NCBI GenBank assembly: GCA_018377235.1
Contig: JAGZZT010000020.1
Location: forward strand, 1-40,753
DNA from: Clostridium sp.
GTDB taxonomy: Bacteria; Bacillota; Clostridia; Lachnospirales; Lachnospiraceae
Length of the DNA: 40,753 bases
Direction: 5' to 3'
Shown: positions 8,337-16,027 of the stretch, piece by piece
Position numbering within the stretch: position 1 is the first letter of the stretch
How the letters are laid out: each line of letters starts with the position of its first letter
Notes under the pieces: generated by a model
Seen by the model: the letters and a program-made list of their open reading frames with translations, nothing else
Databases searched by the model: none
Told to the model about the DNA's origin: nothing
Position numbers and translations under genes: made by a program

Positions 8337-8357
8337 ACTGAGTAAATCCTGATTTTC

Positions 8358-9944
8358 TTACGCCATATATTTCTCTGCAATCTCTTTCAGAGTCTCCCTG
8401 TGCTCTGGGAACCATTCTGCAAAGGTCTGTCCCGCCTTTTCTACGGTCTCTCCCACCTCTGCCATAAAAGCCGGAATGCTCTCCTCCAGCATAGCGCCCC
8501 AGTCCTCTCCGAAGCGTTCCTCACCCTGGACGTCGCTTCCGTTTACATGCAGATTGAACGCAGGCTTCGGAACCTTGTCAACCACCTTAACGCCACCTCG
8601 AAATCCCAGCGTTCCCACCTGATGTGTTCCGCAGGAAGACGGACATCCTGAAATATGGATTCTGGGAAGTGTCCTATCCCTGAAGCTGTGTTTTCTTGTC
8701 TCCTCCACAATGGCTTTCATAAGGTTCTGGGAATCTCTGACTCCCACCTGGCAGATAGAAGCTCCAATGCAGGCCACAGAGGTTTCAAACAGGTTTGCTG
8801 CGCTGTCCTTTAATACATCCAGCACCTTCAGAGCTTCTCTTGCTGTCAGATTGATGACAAACATGGACTCTTCCGGATCCAGACGCATTTCTACCTGATC
8901 CATATCCTTTACCGTCTCGTAGAGCTTCTTAAAAACAGATGGATCCGGGCATCCGGCAATTGGGTGAAATTCTACAGCAAAAAGTCCTTTCTGCTTCTGG
9001 GCCGTTACCCGGCGGCAGGAAAGAGCCGCCTTTTCCGCCTCTGTAAGCTGTCCCCAAAGCTCGGCTGCCTCTTTTTCCTTCTCTTCCAGATGCAGGGAAA
9101 ACAGCTCCTCCTTCTTAAGCTTCAGCCCGTCTTTCTCCTGATCCATGACCTCTCTGAGCTTCTCCTGGTACGCCTTCACATACCCCTCTTTTCCCAGCTT
9201 GTCCTGCATATAGCGTGTTCTGGCCTTAGCTCTGTTTTCATAATCTCCATATGATGTGAAAGTATTCACCATAGCCTTAATATAATAAAGAATATCCTCC
9301 GGCTTCACTGCCTCTGCTACCAGGGCTCCCATCTTCGGGTTAGCGCCCAGTCCGCCTGCGCTGTACACATCAAATAAACCATCTTCTCTGGCTGCAAAGC
9401 CCAAATCACGGAAGGTAGCGTGAGGGCGGTTAGATGGTGAATTGGAAAAGCACACCTTCAGCTTTCTCGGAAGCTTTACTGTCTTGATAAATCCCATCAA
9501 ATAATCTGCCGCCTTCAGCGCATAGGGAAGCACATCAAACCACTCGCCCTGCTCTACGCCGGAAAGAGGAGATACCATAATATTTCTTGGAAAGTCTCCC
9601 CCTCCTCCTCTCGTATTAATGCCCACGTCCAGGGCTTCCTCCATAATCCCGCAGACTGCCTTTCCATTTAAATTGTGAAGCTGAACGGTCTGGCAGGTAG
9701 TGAAATGTACCTTGTCTACCTGATATTTTTCAATACTGTCTCCGATAAATTTCAGCTGTTCCTTAGTTATACGTCCTCCGGAAAGACGAAGCCTGAGCAT
9801 ACTGGCCTCAGCGCCTCTCTGAGCATAGCTTCCAAAGCCTCCGGAGAAACCCTTGTAATCTTTTACGGATACTTCCTTATTATAAAACTGCTCTGTCACT
9901 GTCTTAAATTCTGCTAAATCCTGCTTCCACACTTCATTTTCCAT
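8358..9944 (-). CDS. Siroheme-dependent nitrite/sulfite reductase
   Basis: Reduces nitrite to ammonia or sulfite to sulfide with six electrons, probably ferredoxin-supplied, in the cytoplasm. The 528-residue protein has the two half-domains of the NirA/SiR family. The siroheme-[4Fe-4S] ligands are clear: C-x5-C at Cys392/Cys398 (CIGASIC) and C-x3-C at Cys434/Cys438 (GCPSSC). The N-terminal half carries HFTTCQTVQLHN and the Arg/Gly-rich NTRGGGGDFPRN. The ATG at 9944 was chosen because GGGAG lies about 10 bases upstream. The longer frame adds 59 residues with a different, AT-rich composition. It is a single gene divergent from a LysR regulator, as in many assimilation loci. Nitrite and sulfite specificity cannot be separated by eye. 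Confidence 0.9.
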   Translation of the reverse strand: MENEVWKQDLAEFKTVTEQFYNKEVSVKDYKGFSGGFGSYAQRGAEASMLRLRLSGGRITKEQLKFIGDSIEKYQVDKVHFTTCQTVQLHNLNGKAVCGIMEEALDVGINTRGGGGDFPRNIMVSPLSGVEQGEWFDVLPYALKAADYLMGFIKTVKLPRKLKVCFSNSPSNRPHATFRDLGFAAREDGLFDVYSAGGLGANPKMGALVAEAVKPEDILYYIKAMVNTFTSYGDYENRAKARTRYMQDKLGKEGYVKAYQEKLREVMDQEKDGLKLKKEELFSLHLEEKEKEAAELWGQLTEAEKAALSCRRVTAQKQKGLFAVEFHPIAGCPDPSVFKKLYETVKDMDQVEMRLDPEESMFVINLTAREALKVLDVLKDSAANLFETSVACIGASICQVGVRDSQNLMKAIVEETRKHSFRDRTLPRIHISGCPSSCGTHQVGTLGFRGGVKVVDKVPKPAFNLHVNGSDVQGEERFGEDWGAMLEESIPAFMAEVGETVEKAGQTFAEWFPEHRETLKEIAEKYMA

Positions 9945-10082
9945 TCGCTTGATTCTCCCTTTCAGTCCTGTCTCTGACTTTTCATTTTGACTGCAGCTGC
10001 TGTTTTCAGCCAGCTTTCTTGTTCTTTTTATAGTAACGGATTTAAAAAATAAAGTAAAATTATATTTCTTTATCTTTTCATA

Positions 10083-10103
10083 AGTATTTATTATTGTTAT
10101 ACT
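10083..10103. promoter_or_regulatory. Candidate LysR-type operator
   Basis: AGTAT and ATACT are exact inverted repeats separated by 11 bases, matching the T-N11-A pattern of LysR-family binding sites. It sits in the shared region between the reductase and the LysR gene, about 35 bases before the LysR start, where it could serve both genes. Confidence 0.5.
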
Positions 10104-10138
10104 AATAGAATCAATATACAAGGGACAAGGAGGTATTT

Positions 10139-11059
10139 ATGCTGGATAACCGGATTCACACGTTTTTAGCCGTGTGCCAGGAAATGAACTTTACCAGAGC
10201 AGCCAGAAAGCTCCATATTACTCAGCCCGCCGTCTCTCAGCACATTCAATATATTGAACGGTATTACGGCGTTCATGCATTCCGTTTTGAGGGAAAAAAA
10301 CTTTTTCTCACTCCAGAAGGCAAGCTTCTCCGCTCTGCGCTCCTGACTATGAAAAATAATGAAGACAGCCTGAAAACTGCTCTGTGCGGCTCCGCCAGCC
10401 AGCTCCCTCCTCTACACCTGGGCGCTACCCTGACGGCTGGCAGCTTTCTTCTGGCAGCCCCTCTTGCGAGGCTGTTTCACCGATGGCCAGATCTGCCTCT
10501 CACTGTAACTGTAAAAAATACAGCTGAACTGCTGGCGCAAATTGATGATGGATCCCTGGATTTCGCACTGCTGGAAGGAAATTTTTCCAAGGCTTCCTAC
10601 TCCTACCTGGTCTATCTAAGGGAACCTTTCATTCCCGTCTGCGGGCCAGGAATTCTCAGTCATATAAAACAGATGACAAATAAAAAGAACCTCCCTCTCT
10701 CCCTGGAACAGCTGACTAGCCAGAGGCTTCTGCTGCGGGAATCAGGTTCTGGAACCAGAATGATCCTGGAGCAGATTCTGGAAGAGCGGGGACTCTTTGT
10801 ATCTGACTTTAAAAATACGGCTGAAATTGAAAATATGCAGGCAATTAAGGAGCTGGTAGCCGCTGACTGCGGCATTACCTTCCTCTATAAGAGTGCCGTC
10901 AGGAGAGAGCTGTGCGACGGCACTATCTGTGAAATTCCTATTGAAAACCTGTGGCTGGAACACGAAATCTCCGTGGTCTGGCAAAAAAACCGTCTTTTTG
11001 AAAAACGGGTTTCTGAAGTCATCGAAGAGGCCTTCGGCTCTGGAAGCGGGGAGAATTGA
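10139..11059 (+). CDS. LysR-family transcriptional regulator
   Basis: DNA-binding regulator of 306 residues. The winged helix-turn-helix covers residues 1-60 (FLAVCQEMNFTRAARKLHITQPAVSQHI), the typical LysR N-terminus, followed by a linker helix and a periplasmic-binding-protein-like effector domain (about 90-300, with the RLLLRESGSGTR effector loop). It is preceded by GGAGGT. Divergent placement beside the siroheme reductase suggests it controls that gene in response to a sulfur or nitrogen metabolite. The effector is unknown. Its stop codon is 2 bases from the stop of the converging ABC ATPase gene, with no terminator between them. Confidence 0.93.
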   Translation: MLDNRIHTFLAVCQEMNFTRAARKLHITQPAVSQHIQYIERYYGVHAFRFEGKKLFLTPEGKLLRSALLTMKNNEDSLKTALCGSASQLPPLHLGATLTAGSFLLAAPLARLFHRWPDLPLTVTVKNTAELLAQIDDGSLDFALLEGNFSKASYSYLVYLREPFIPVCGPGILSHIKQMTNKKNLPLSLEQLTSQRLLLRESGSGTRMILEQILEERGLFVSDFKNTAEIENMQAIKELVAADCGITFLYKSAVRRELCDGTICEIPIENLWLEHEISVVWQKNRLFEKRVSEVIEEAFGSGSGEN

Positions 11060-11061
11060 GT

Positions 11062-12063
11062 CTAAAAGGATTTCCCTCCCCGAAACTCCAAAGTCACCAA
11101 ATCTCCTGGATGATATTCCCTCTCAAACTCCCTGACCAGGACTTCTCCATCCCCTATTTTCACAAAATACTGGGTGTAAAAGCCCATGTAATCCGATTTC
11201 ACTACAGTGCCGGTTATCTGATGTCTGCTGCCTGAATCCAGCTTGTTTTTGGCCTTTTCAGTCTCCATGACCTCTGCTCTGTCTCCCTTTCCCAAAATCC
11301 TGATATCCTCAGGCCTGAAATAGAGGAAACTTCCATCCGGCATAACCGCCTTATCTGCTGTTCCCAGGAATTCCATGACAAACAGACTGGACGGATTCTG
11401 GTAAACTTCCTTGGGAGATCCCATCTGAATCAGATGTCCTCCCTCCATAATGGCAATTTTATCTGCCAGAGCCATGGCCTCCTCCTGGTCATGGGTTACA
11501 AATATCATGGTAATCCCTGTCTTTTTCTGCAGTTCCTTCAGCTCATCTCTCATACGGATCCGAAGCTTGGCATCCAGGTTGCTTAAAGGCTCATCCAGCA
11601 AAAGCACTTTGGGGTTTACTGTCATGGAGCGAGCCAGGGCTACTCTCTGCTGCTGCCCTCCGGAAAGCTCCTGAACAGAGGACATTGCCCGATCGGCTAA
11701 TCCCACAATCTCCAGATACTCCTGCGCCCTCTGAGCCGCCTCCTTCTTTTTCATCCCCTGAAACTTCAGTCCGTACATCACGTTTTGAAGAGCCGTCATA
11801 TGAGGAAACAGAGCGTAGGACTGAAATACTGTAGAGACAGGGCGTCTCTCAGGCGGAAGGCTGGTGATATCTTCTCCATCCAGATAAATCCGGCCCCTAT
11901 CCGGAGCCAGAAATCCGCCAGCCATCCGAAGAGTAGTAGTTTTTCCACAGCCTGATGCCCCCAGCAGGCAGAGAATCTCTCCCTGTTCCATGGAAAGATT
12001 CAGCCCGGAGACTACCTCTTTCCCATCAAAGGATTTACTTAAATCTCTCATTTCCAGATACAT
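11062..12063 (-). CDS. ABC transporter ATP-binding protein (Fe3+/spermidine/sulfate-type)
   Basis: ATPase subunit of an importer in the FbpC/PotA/CysA group. The 333-residue protein has Walker A GASGCGKTT (about 35-43), Q-loop STVFQSYALFPHMT, signature LSGGQQQRVALAR, Walker B VLLLDEPLSNLDAKLR and switch His in FVTHDQEEAM. A C-terminal TOBE-type domain follows, from about residue 240 (FRPEDIRIL). GAGGAGG lies 7 bases before the chosen start, which is inside the last codons of the permease gene (29-base overlap), so the two are translationally coupled. Together with the upstream permease and binding protein it makes a complete importer. Confidence 0.93.
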   Translation of the reverse strand: MYLEMRDLSKSFDGKEVVSGLNLSMEQGEILCLLGASGCGKTTTLRMAGGFLAPDRGRIYLDGEDITSLPPERRPVSTVFQSYALFPHMTALQNVMYGLKFQGMKKKEAAQRAQEYLEIVGLADRAMSSVQELSGGQQQRVALARSMTVNPKVLLLDEPLSNLDAKLRIRMRDELKELQKKTGITMIFVTHDQEEAMALADKIAIMEGGHLIQMGSPKEVYQNPSSLFVMEFLGTADKAVMPDGSFLYFRPEDIRILGKGDRAEVMETEKAKNKLDSGSRHQITGTVVKSDYMGFYTQYFVKIGDGEVLVREFEREYHPGDLVTLEFRGGKSF

Positions 12064-13798
12064 GGCGCGCCTCCTCTTTTTTTATTTTTCTGGGCTTTTC
12101 CCGAAGGATAAGAGCCGATACACCGCCTGTCACGGCGATGGTAATCACAATGATCATGGAAGAAATCAGGGATGCTACCCCGTATTCTCCGGAATTGATT
12201 GCGTCAAACAGTGTATACACCGCCAGTTTGTGTCTGGCGCTGATTAAAAACATTACGGCTCCCGCTGTTGTCATGGCGCTGGAAAAGTTATAAATAAATC
12301 CTGTCACAAAGGTGCGTTTTAAATTCGGCATCACAATATCCTTTGTCACAAAAAAACGGCCCGCTCCCAGGTCTCTGGCAGCGTCCTCCACCCGGCTGTT
12401 CAGCTGAGCCAGAGAAGCGCTTGTCAGTTTCATCACCATGGGAAGCTGCTTAAATATCATGTTAAGTATGATAATCGCCGCTGTTCCCGTCATCTTCAGA
12501 GGTTCTCTGTTAAACACAAGGATATAGCCGATTCCAAAACAGGTTCCTGGAAGAAGGTAGGGCATGGTGGAAATAAAATCATAAAAACCCCTGAACCTTA
12601 CCTTTCTCCGCTCCAGATAGTAGGCAAATAACATGGCGAACAGAGTTCCCGCCACTGCTGTAATCAGAGAGTACGCAACGCTCCTTGCCAGGCTTTCTAT
12701 GTTATAGGTCAGAAGGCCGTTAAAATGATCCAGCGAGAAATAATAATTTCCTTTTTTCGACTTTAAAAAGCCTGTCAGGAAAATGCAGATATACTGCAGA
12801 GTCATCATTACGAAAAATAGAAAGGACAGACTCTGGACTCCCACCCCGAATAATCCGGTAAGAGGCAGGGGCAGTCCGCCCTTTGCCTGCCTCTGTCCAT
12901 CCGCCGCTGTCATTCGTTCGGCCTGTTTCATCAGGATGCGGTACAGCAGAAAGGCCGCTACTGCTGGAAGAAGAAGCAGCATATTCATAGCTGAGGCCTT
13001 TTCCAGATCTGCATATCCTATCAGCTCCATGTAAATAGCAGAAGCCAGCGTATTGTATCTGCCTCCGATCACAGCGGGCGTTCCGAAGTCTGACACAGAC
13101 CTGATAAAAGACAAAATAAAGCAGATTCCTGCCGCAGGCTTCAGCATAGGCAGAACAACCTGTCTCATGGTATGAGCTGGAGACGCCCCCAGATCCCTGG
13201 ACGCCTCCAGAAGACGCAGATCCAGCTTTTCCAGAATTCCCACTGCGAACAGGGCGTTTAGAGAAGCAAAATGAATTGTCTGCATGATGATAATGCCCCA
13301 CTTATTGTAAGGGCTTAACATCAGTCCAAGCAGGCGGTAGGTAATCCAGCCTCTTTTTCCAAACAGCTGAATATAAACCAGAGAAGAGATAAACGGAGGA
13401 GAAACCATGGTCATCAGAAGAATTCCCATGAAAATCCCCTTCAGTTTTCCTTTCATTGTCACAATGGAGAGAGCCACTGCAATTCCCAGAATTGTAGAAA
13501 AAATGGCGGCCAGCACACCTGTAAAAGCGCTGTGGCGGATAAGAACACCGTTTTCCCGGAACAGATTTTCATAAGCAGCTAAGCTTACGCTCTCCCCCAG
13601 ATTCACGCTTTTAGCGGCAATCCCAAGGAGCGGCCACAGGACGAAAAGAAGAACAGACGCCGCCATAGCGAAGAATAACAGCCTGTCTGCGCAGAGTCCC
13701 AAGAAAGCCTTTCTGTCTTTCGTGCAGGAAAAAAGGGCATCTGAGCCAGATACCCTCTTTCCTATATTCTGTCTGTTCTTCATCTTCAGACTACTCAT
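12035..13798 (-). CDS. ABC transporter permease, two fused membrane domains (FbpB/ThiP type)
   Basis: Integral membrane permease in which two BPD_transp_1 domains are fused into one 587-residue chain, as in Fe3+ (FbpB) and thiamine (ThiP) importers. EAA loops are visible in both halves: EASRDLGASPAHTMRQVVLP in the first and DAARDLGAGRFFVTKDIVMP in the second. About 12 hydrophobic helices can be counted. I chose the ATG at 13798, which overlaps the stop of the binding-protein gene (ATGAGTAG) and suggests coupled translation. A second ATG 15 bases further in is possible. A longer frame exists but would overlap the binding protein by about 90 bases. The substrate is not readable from the sequence. 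Confidence 0.9.
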   Translation of the reverse strand: MSSLKMKNRQNIGKRVSGSDALFSCTKDRKAFLGLCADRLLFFAMAASVLLFVLWPLLGIAAKSVNLGESVSLAAYENLFRENGVLIRHSAFTGVLAAIFSTILGIAVALSIVTMKGKLKGIFMGILLMTMVSPPFISSLVYIQLFGKRGWITYRLLGLMLSPYNKWGIIIMQTIHFASLNALFAVGILEKLDLRLLEASRDLGASPAHTMRQVVLPMLKPAAGICFILSFIRSVSDFGTPAVIGGRYNTLASAIYMELIGYADLEKASAMNMLLLLPAVAAFLLYRILMKQAERMTAADGQRQAKGGLPLPLTGLFGVGVQSLSFLFFVMMTLQYICIFLTGFLKSKKGNYYFSLDHFNGLLTYNIESLARSVAYSLITAVAGTLFAMLFAYYLERRKVRFRGFYDFISTMPYLLPGTCFGIGYILVFNREPLKMTGTAAIIILNMIFKQLPMVMKLTSASLAQLNSRVEDAARDLGAGRFFVTKDIVMPNLKRTFVTGFIYNFSSAMTTAGAVMFLISARHKLAVYTLFDAINSGEYGVASLISSMIIVITIAVTGGVSALILREKPRKIKKEEARHVSGNERFK

Positions 13799-14915
13799 TT
13801 TCAGACTTATCGCCTGCCAGTTCGTCCCACTTGGCAAGGATCGTCTCTCTCTGGGAGCCAAATAAGGATAAATCCTCATCCATCAGAGATTCTACGTCAA
13901 AGGTAAGCTCTAAGCCTTCAATATCCGGCTTCACCATCTTAATTGTATCCTTATTGTCAATGTCAGCTACCATCTTCAGGTTCTCGTCGTCAGAATAAAA
14001 CCACTCAATAAACTCCTTGGCTTCCTCTGCTCCCTCGGAGTTCTTAAATACAGCGACGCCCTCCGGTACATAAGGAATTCCGTCCTCTGGATAAACGGCA
14101 GTCATGTTCTGTTCCTCCTGCAGCTTGTCCACCTCGCGATCCATAGGAGCGATTCCAATGGCAAACTCGCCTGCCATAGTCTTTGTCAAAGGATCTTTTC
14201 CTCTCTTGGAGTAGTACTCAATGTTCTTGTTCAGCTCCTCAAAGTAATTCCATCCCTCTTCCTCTCCCTTTGCCTGAAGAATCGCGTTTACCACTGCATA
14301 GTTAGTTCCGGAAATAGCTGGATTGGACATGATAATTTCGCCCTGGTAGGCTGTATTTGTCAGATCGGCCCAGGACTTTGGAATCTCCAGGCCCTTCTCC
14401 TCAATAATATCGTTATTTACCACAAAGCCTACTACAGTAAGACCCTTTGCAAACCAGTAGTTGTCAGCGTCCTTGTACTCCGGAGCCAGATTAGCCGCCT
14501 CGTCAAAGTTCACCTGCTCTAACAGGCCGTCCTCCTTCGCTCCCATGAATGCGTCGATTCCGCCTCCGAACCAGAGATCTGCCATAGGAGTTCCCCCCTC
14601 AGCCTTAATCTTGGAAAGAACCTCTCCGGAAGACATAGATAACAGCTCTGTCTTGATTCCTGTCTCCTCTGTAAACTTGTCAAACAGCTTTACATAATCT
14701 TCGCTGGTGGCCACTACCTTTAAAGTTCCGTCCGCCTTTTTCTCCCCAGCCTCGGAAGTCTCCTTCTCCTCAGAAACCGCTGCAGAGGACTCCTGAACTT
14801 TTTCGCTCTCTGCAGATGCAGCTGTAGTCTCCTGACCGCTCTGAGAGCTGCATCCGGCCAGCATAAAAGCCGCCAGACCTGCTGTCATAATTCCTGCCAG
14901 ACTTTTCTTTTTCAT
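13791..14915 (-). CDS. ABC transporter substrate-binding lipoprotein (iron-type, family 1)
   Basis: Extracellular binding protein of 374 residues with a lipoprotein signal (MKKKSLAGIMTAGLAAFMLAGC, lipobox LAGC). A low-complexity Ser/Glu/Ala linker runs to about residue 62. The mature fold reads KVVATSEDYVKLFDKFTEETGI and WFGGGIDAFMGAKEDGLL, as in FbpA/AfuA-type proteins of the periplasmic-binding type 2 superfamily. PKSWADLTNTAYQGEIIMSNP is also characteristic. It is the first gene of the operon, with AGGAGG before the start and a good promoter. Ferric iron is the commonest ligand of close relatives, but phosphonate or other anions are alternatives; I cannot identify the metal-ligating tyrosines with confidence. 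Confidence 0.9.
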   Translation of the reverse strand: MKKKSLAGIMTAGLAAFMLAGCSSQSGQETTAASAESEKVQESSAAVSEEKETSEAGEKKADGTLKVVATSEDYVKLFDKFTEETGIKTELLSMSSGEVLSKIKAEGGTPMADLWFGGGIDAFMGAKEDGLLEQVNFDEAANLAPEYKDADNYWFAKGLTVVGFVVNNDIIEEKGLEIPKSWADLTNTAYQGEIIMSNPAISGTNYAVVNAILQAKGEEEGWNYFEELNKNIEYYSKRGKDPLTKTMAGEFAIGIAPMDREVDKLQEEQNMTAVYPEDGIPYVPEGVAVFKNSEGAEEAKEFIEWFYSDDENLKMVADIDNKDTIKMVKPDIEGLELTFDVESLMDEDLSLFGSQRETILAKWDELAGDKSENE

Positions 14916-14940
14916 GTTGCATTTCCTCCTGATACTTATA

Positions 14941-14962
14941 ACGCCAGCGTGTATTGGCGCGT
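14941..14962. promoter_or_regulatory. Inverted repeat in the leader of the iron-type ABC operon
   Basis: An imperfect palindrome, with CGCC arms pairing to GGCG around the centre, lies between the promoter and the ribosome binding site of the binding-protein gene. It is a candidate repressor site or leader hairpin. It is not a Fur or DtxR consensus that I recognise. Confidence 0.4.
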
Positions 14963-14998
14963 ACTGTGTAAAGCATTCTGCCTTGATTTCAACTACTT

Positions 14999-15027
14999 AT
15001 ACTACCGCCCTCTTCTTTTCCCGTCAA
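14999..15027 (-). promoter_or_regulatory. Promoter of the iron-type ABC operon
   Basis: Leftward -35 TTGACG (15022-15027), 17-base spacer, -10 TAGTAT (14999-15004). It lies about 85 bases upstream of the binding-protein start codon. Confidence 0.75.
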
Positions 15028-15118
15028 CGCTTTCTCCCGCTTTTCCCCTGGTTTATAAAATTTTCTATAAATGCGTTTATTTATTGATTTTTTCTATTAC
15101 TAGACTTCCTGTTCTTCC

Positions 15119-15148
15119 TTGACGCTCCTTCTCCTGTGCTGATACAAT
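15119..15148 (+). promoter_or_regulatory. Promoter of the PHP-domain gene
   Basis: Rightward -35 TTGACG (15119-15124), 18-base spacer, -10 TACAAT (15143-15148). It leaves a leader of about 90 bases before the gene. The two divergent promoters account for most of the 331-base gene-free gap. Confidence 0.65.
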
Positions 15149-15246
15149 TTTTTTACAGAAGCCCGCAGTACATCCAATGTCTCAGCCACAGGCAGACAGC
15201 TTGAGAAACCGGACGAAACGCAGAGCGGGTACAGGGAGGTTACGAA

Positions 15247-15876
15247 ATGTTTGTAGATCTTCATATGCATGAACGGACATTTTCAAAAGACAGCTTTTTA
15301 ACGCTGAAGGAAATTGTGGAGATTGCCAAAGAGAAGGGGTTAGACGGCGTCTGCATTACGGATCATGATGATATTGGAATCAAGGAATACGCGGAACAGT
15401 ATTCAAGGGAGACTGGATTTCCTATTTTTGTGGGATATGAATTTTACTCTCTCCAGGGCGACATCCTGGCTTTCGGAGCGCCTAAAGTTCCCTCTGAGCG
15501 CATCTCAGCCCAGGAATTTGTAGACTATGTAAAAAGCTTCGGAGGCGTCTGCATTGCCGCCCACCCCTTCCGGAACAATAACCGGGGGCTGGAGGAAAAT
15601 CTTGCTTTAGTCAAAGGACTGGACGGCATCGAAGCCCTGAACGGAAGCACTCTTCCAGACGCTTGTAACAAGGCATTTTCCTACGCCAAAGAGCTGGGCA
15701 TCCAGTGTACTGGCGCCAGCGACTGCCATGTGCCGTCCAAGGTAGGCATCTATGCTACCTGGCTTCCGGAAACTGTCTCTACTCTGGACGACTTTATCTC
15801 TGTGTTTAAAAAAGGCCAATGCCGCCCCGCCGTGTATCAGAACGGGGGATATGTGGTGGTAGATCAGGCGCAGTAG
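15247..15876 (+). CDS. PHP-domain metal-dependent phosphoesterase
   Basis: Protein of 209 residues with the PHP (polymerase and histidinol phosphatase) fold, expected to hydrolyse a phosphoester with a trinuclear metal centre in the cytoplasm. The metal ligands are visible in order: His6 and His8 (DLHMHE), Asp39/His40 (TDHDD), Glu65 (GYEFY), His106 (AAHPFR), and Asp159/His161 (ASDCH). The length suits a stand-alone PHP protein (YciV/TrpH-like), not a polymerase or histidinol phosphatase. GGGAGG lies 8 bases before the ATG. The substrate is unknown; relatives act on short oligonucleotides or nucleotide phosphates. It stands alone between divergent and convergent neighbours. Confidence 0.9.
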   Translation: MFVDLHMHERTFSKDSFLTLKEIVEIAKEKGLDGVCITDHDDIGIKEYAEQYSRETGFPIFVGYEFYSLQGDILAFGAPKVPSERISAQEFVDYVKSFGGVCIAAHPFRNNNRGLEENLALVKGLDGIEALNGSTLPDACNKAFSYAKELGIQCTGASDCHVPSKVGIYATWLPETVSTLDDFISVFKKGQCRPAVYQNGGYVVVDQAQ

Positions 15877-15904
15877 GAAAAACAACATTCAACCGTCTGG
15901 CTAA

Positions 15905-15975
15905 AAAACGGGAAGAACAAAAAAGGTTCCTTGCTCCAGCTGAAAGCCGCTGGAACCTTTCTGTTCTTCCCGTTT
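15905..15975. terminator. Bidirectional terminator between the PHP gene and groEL
   Basis: Long inverted repeat: AAACGGGAAGAAC pairs with GTTCTTCCCGTTT, and AAAGGTTCC with GGAACCTTT inside. T-rich sequence follows on the plus strand and A-rich sequence precedes it, so it can terminate both converging genes. Confidence 0.85.
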
Positions 15976-16027
15976 ATTTTTACTTATTTCTTCATCTCTT
16001 CAATCGATTCAGACTGCAGAGGAATTT

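Noticed and set aside
8090..8415. Two minus-strand frames of 77 and 96 codons over the inverted-repeat element
   Set aside because: They read through the repeat and the rpsB promoter, overlap the reductase end and have no ribosome binding site.
9945..10121. N-terminal extension of the siroheme reductase by 59 residues
   Set aside because: The extra codons are AT-rich and unlike the family; a good ribosome binding site supports the ATG at 9944.
12720..13301. Minus-strand 193-codon frame inside the ABC permease gene
   Set aside because: It lies in a second frame of the real permease, which has clear membrane helices and EAA loops; this frame is Ser/Gly-rich and featureless.
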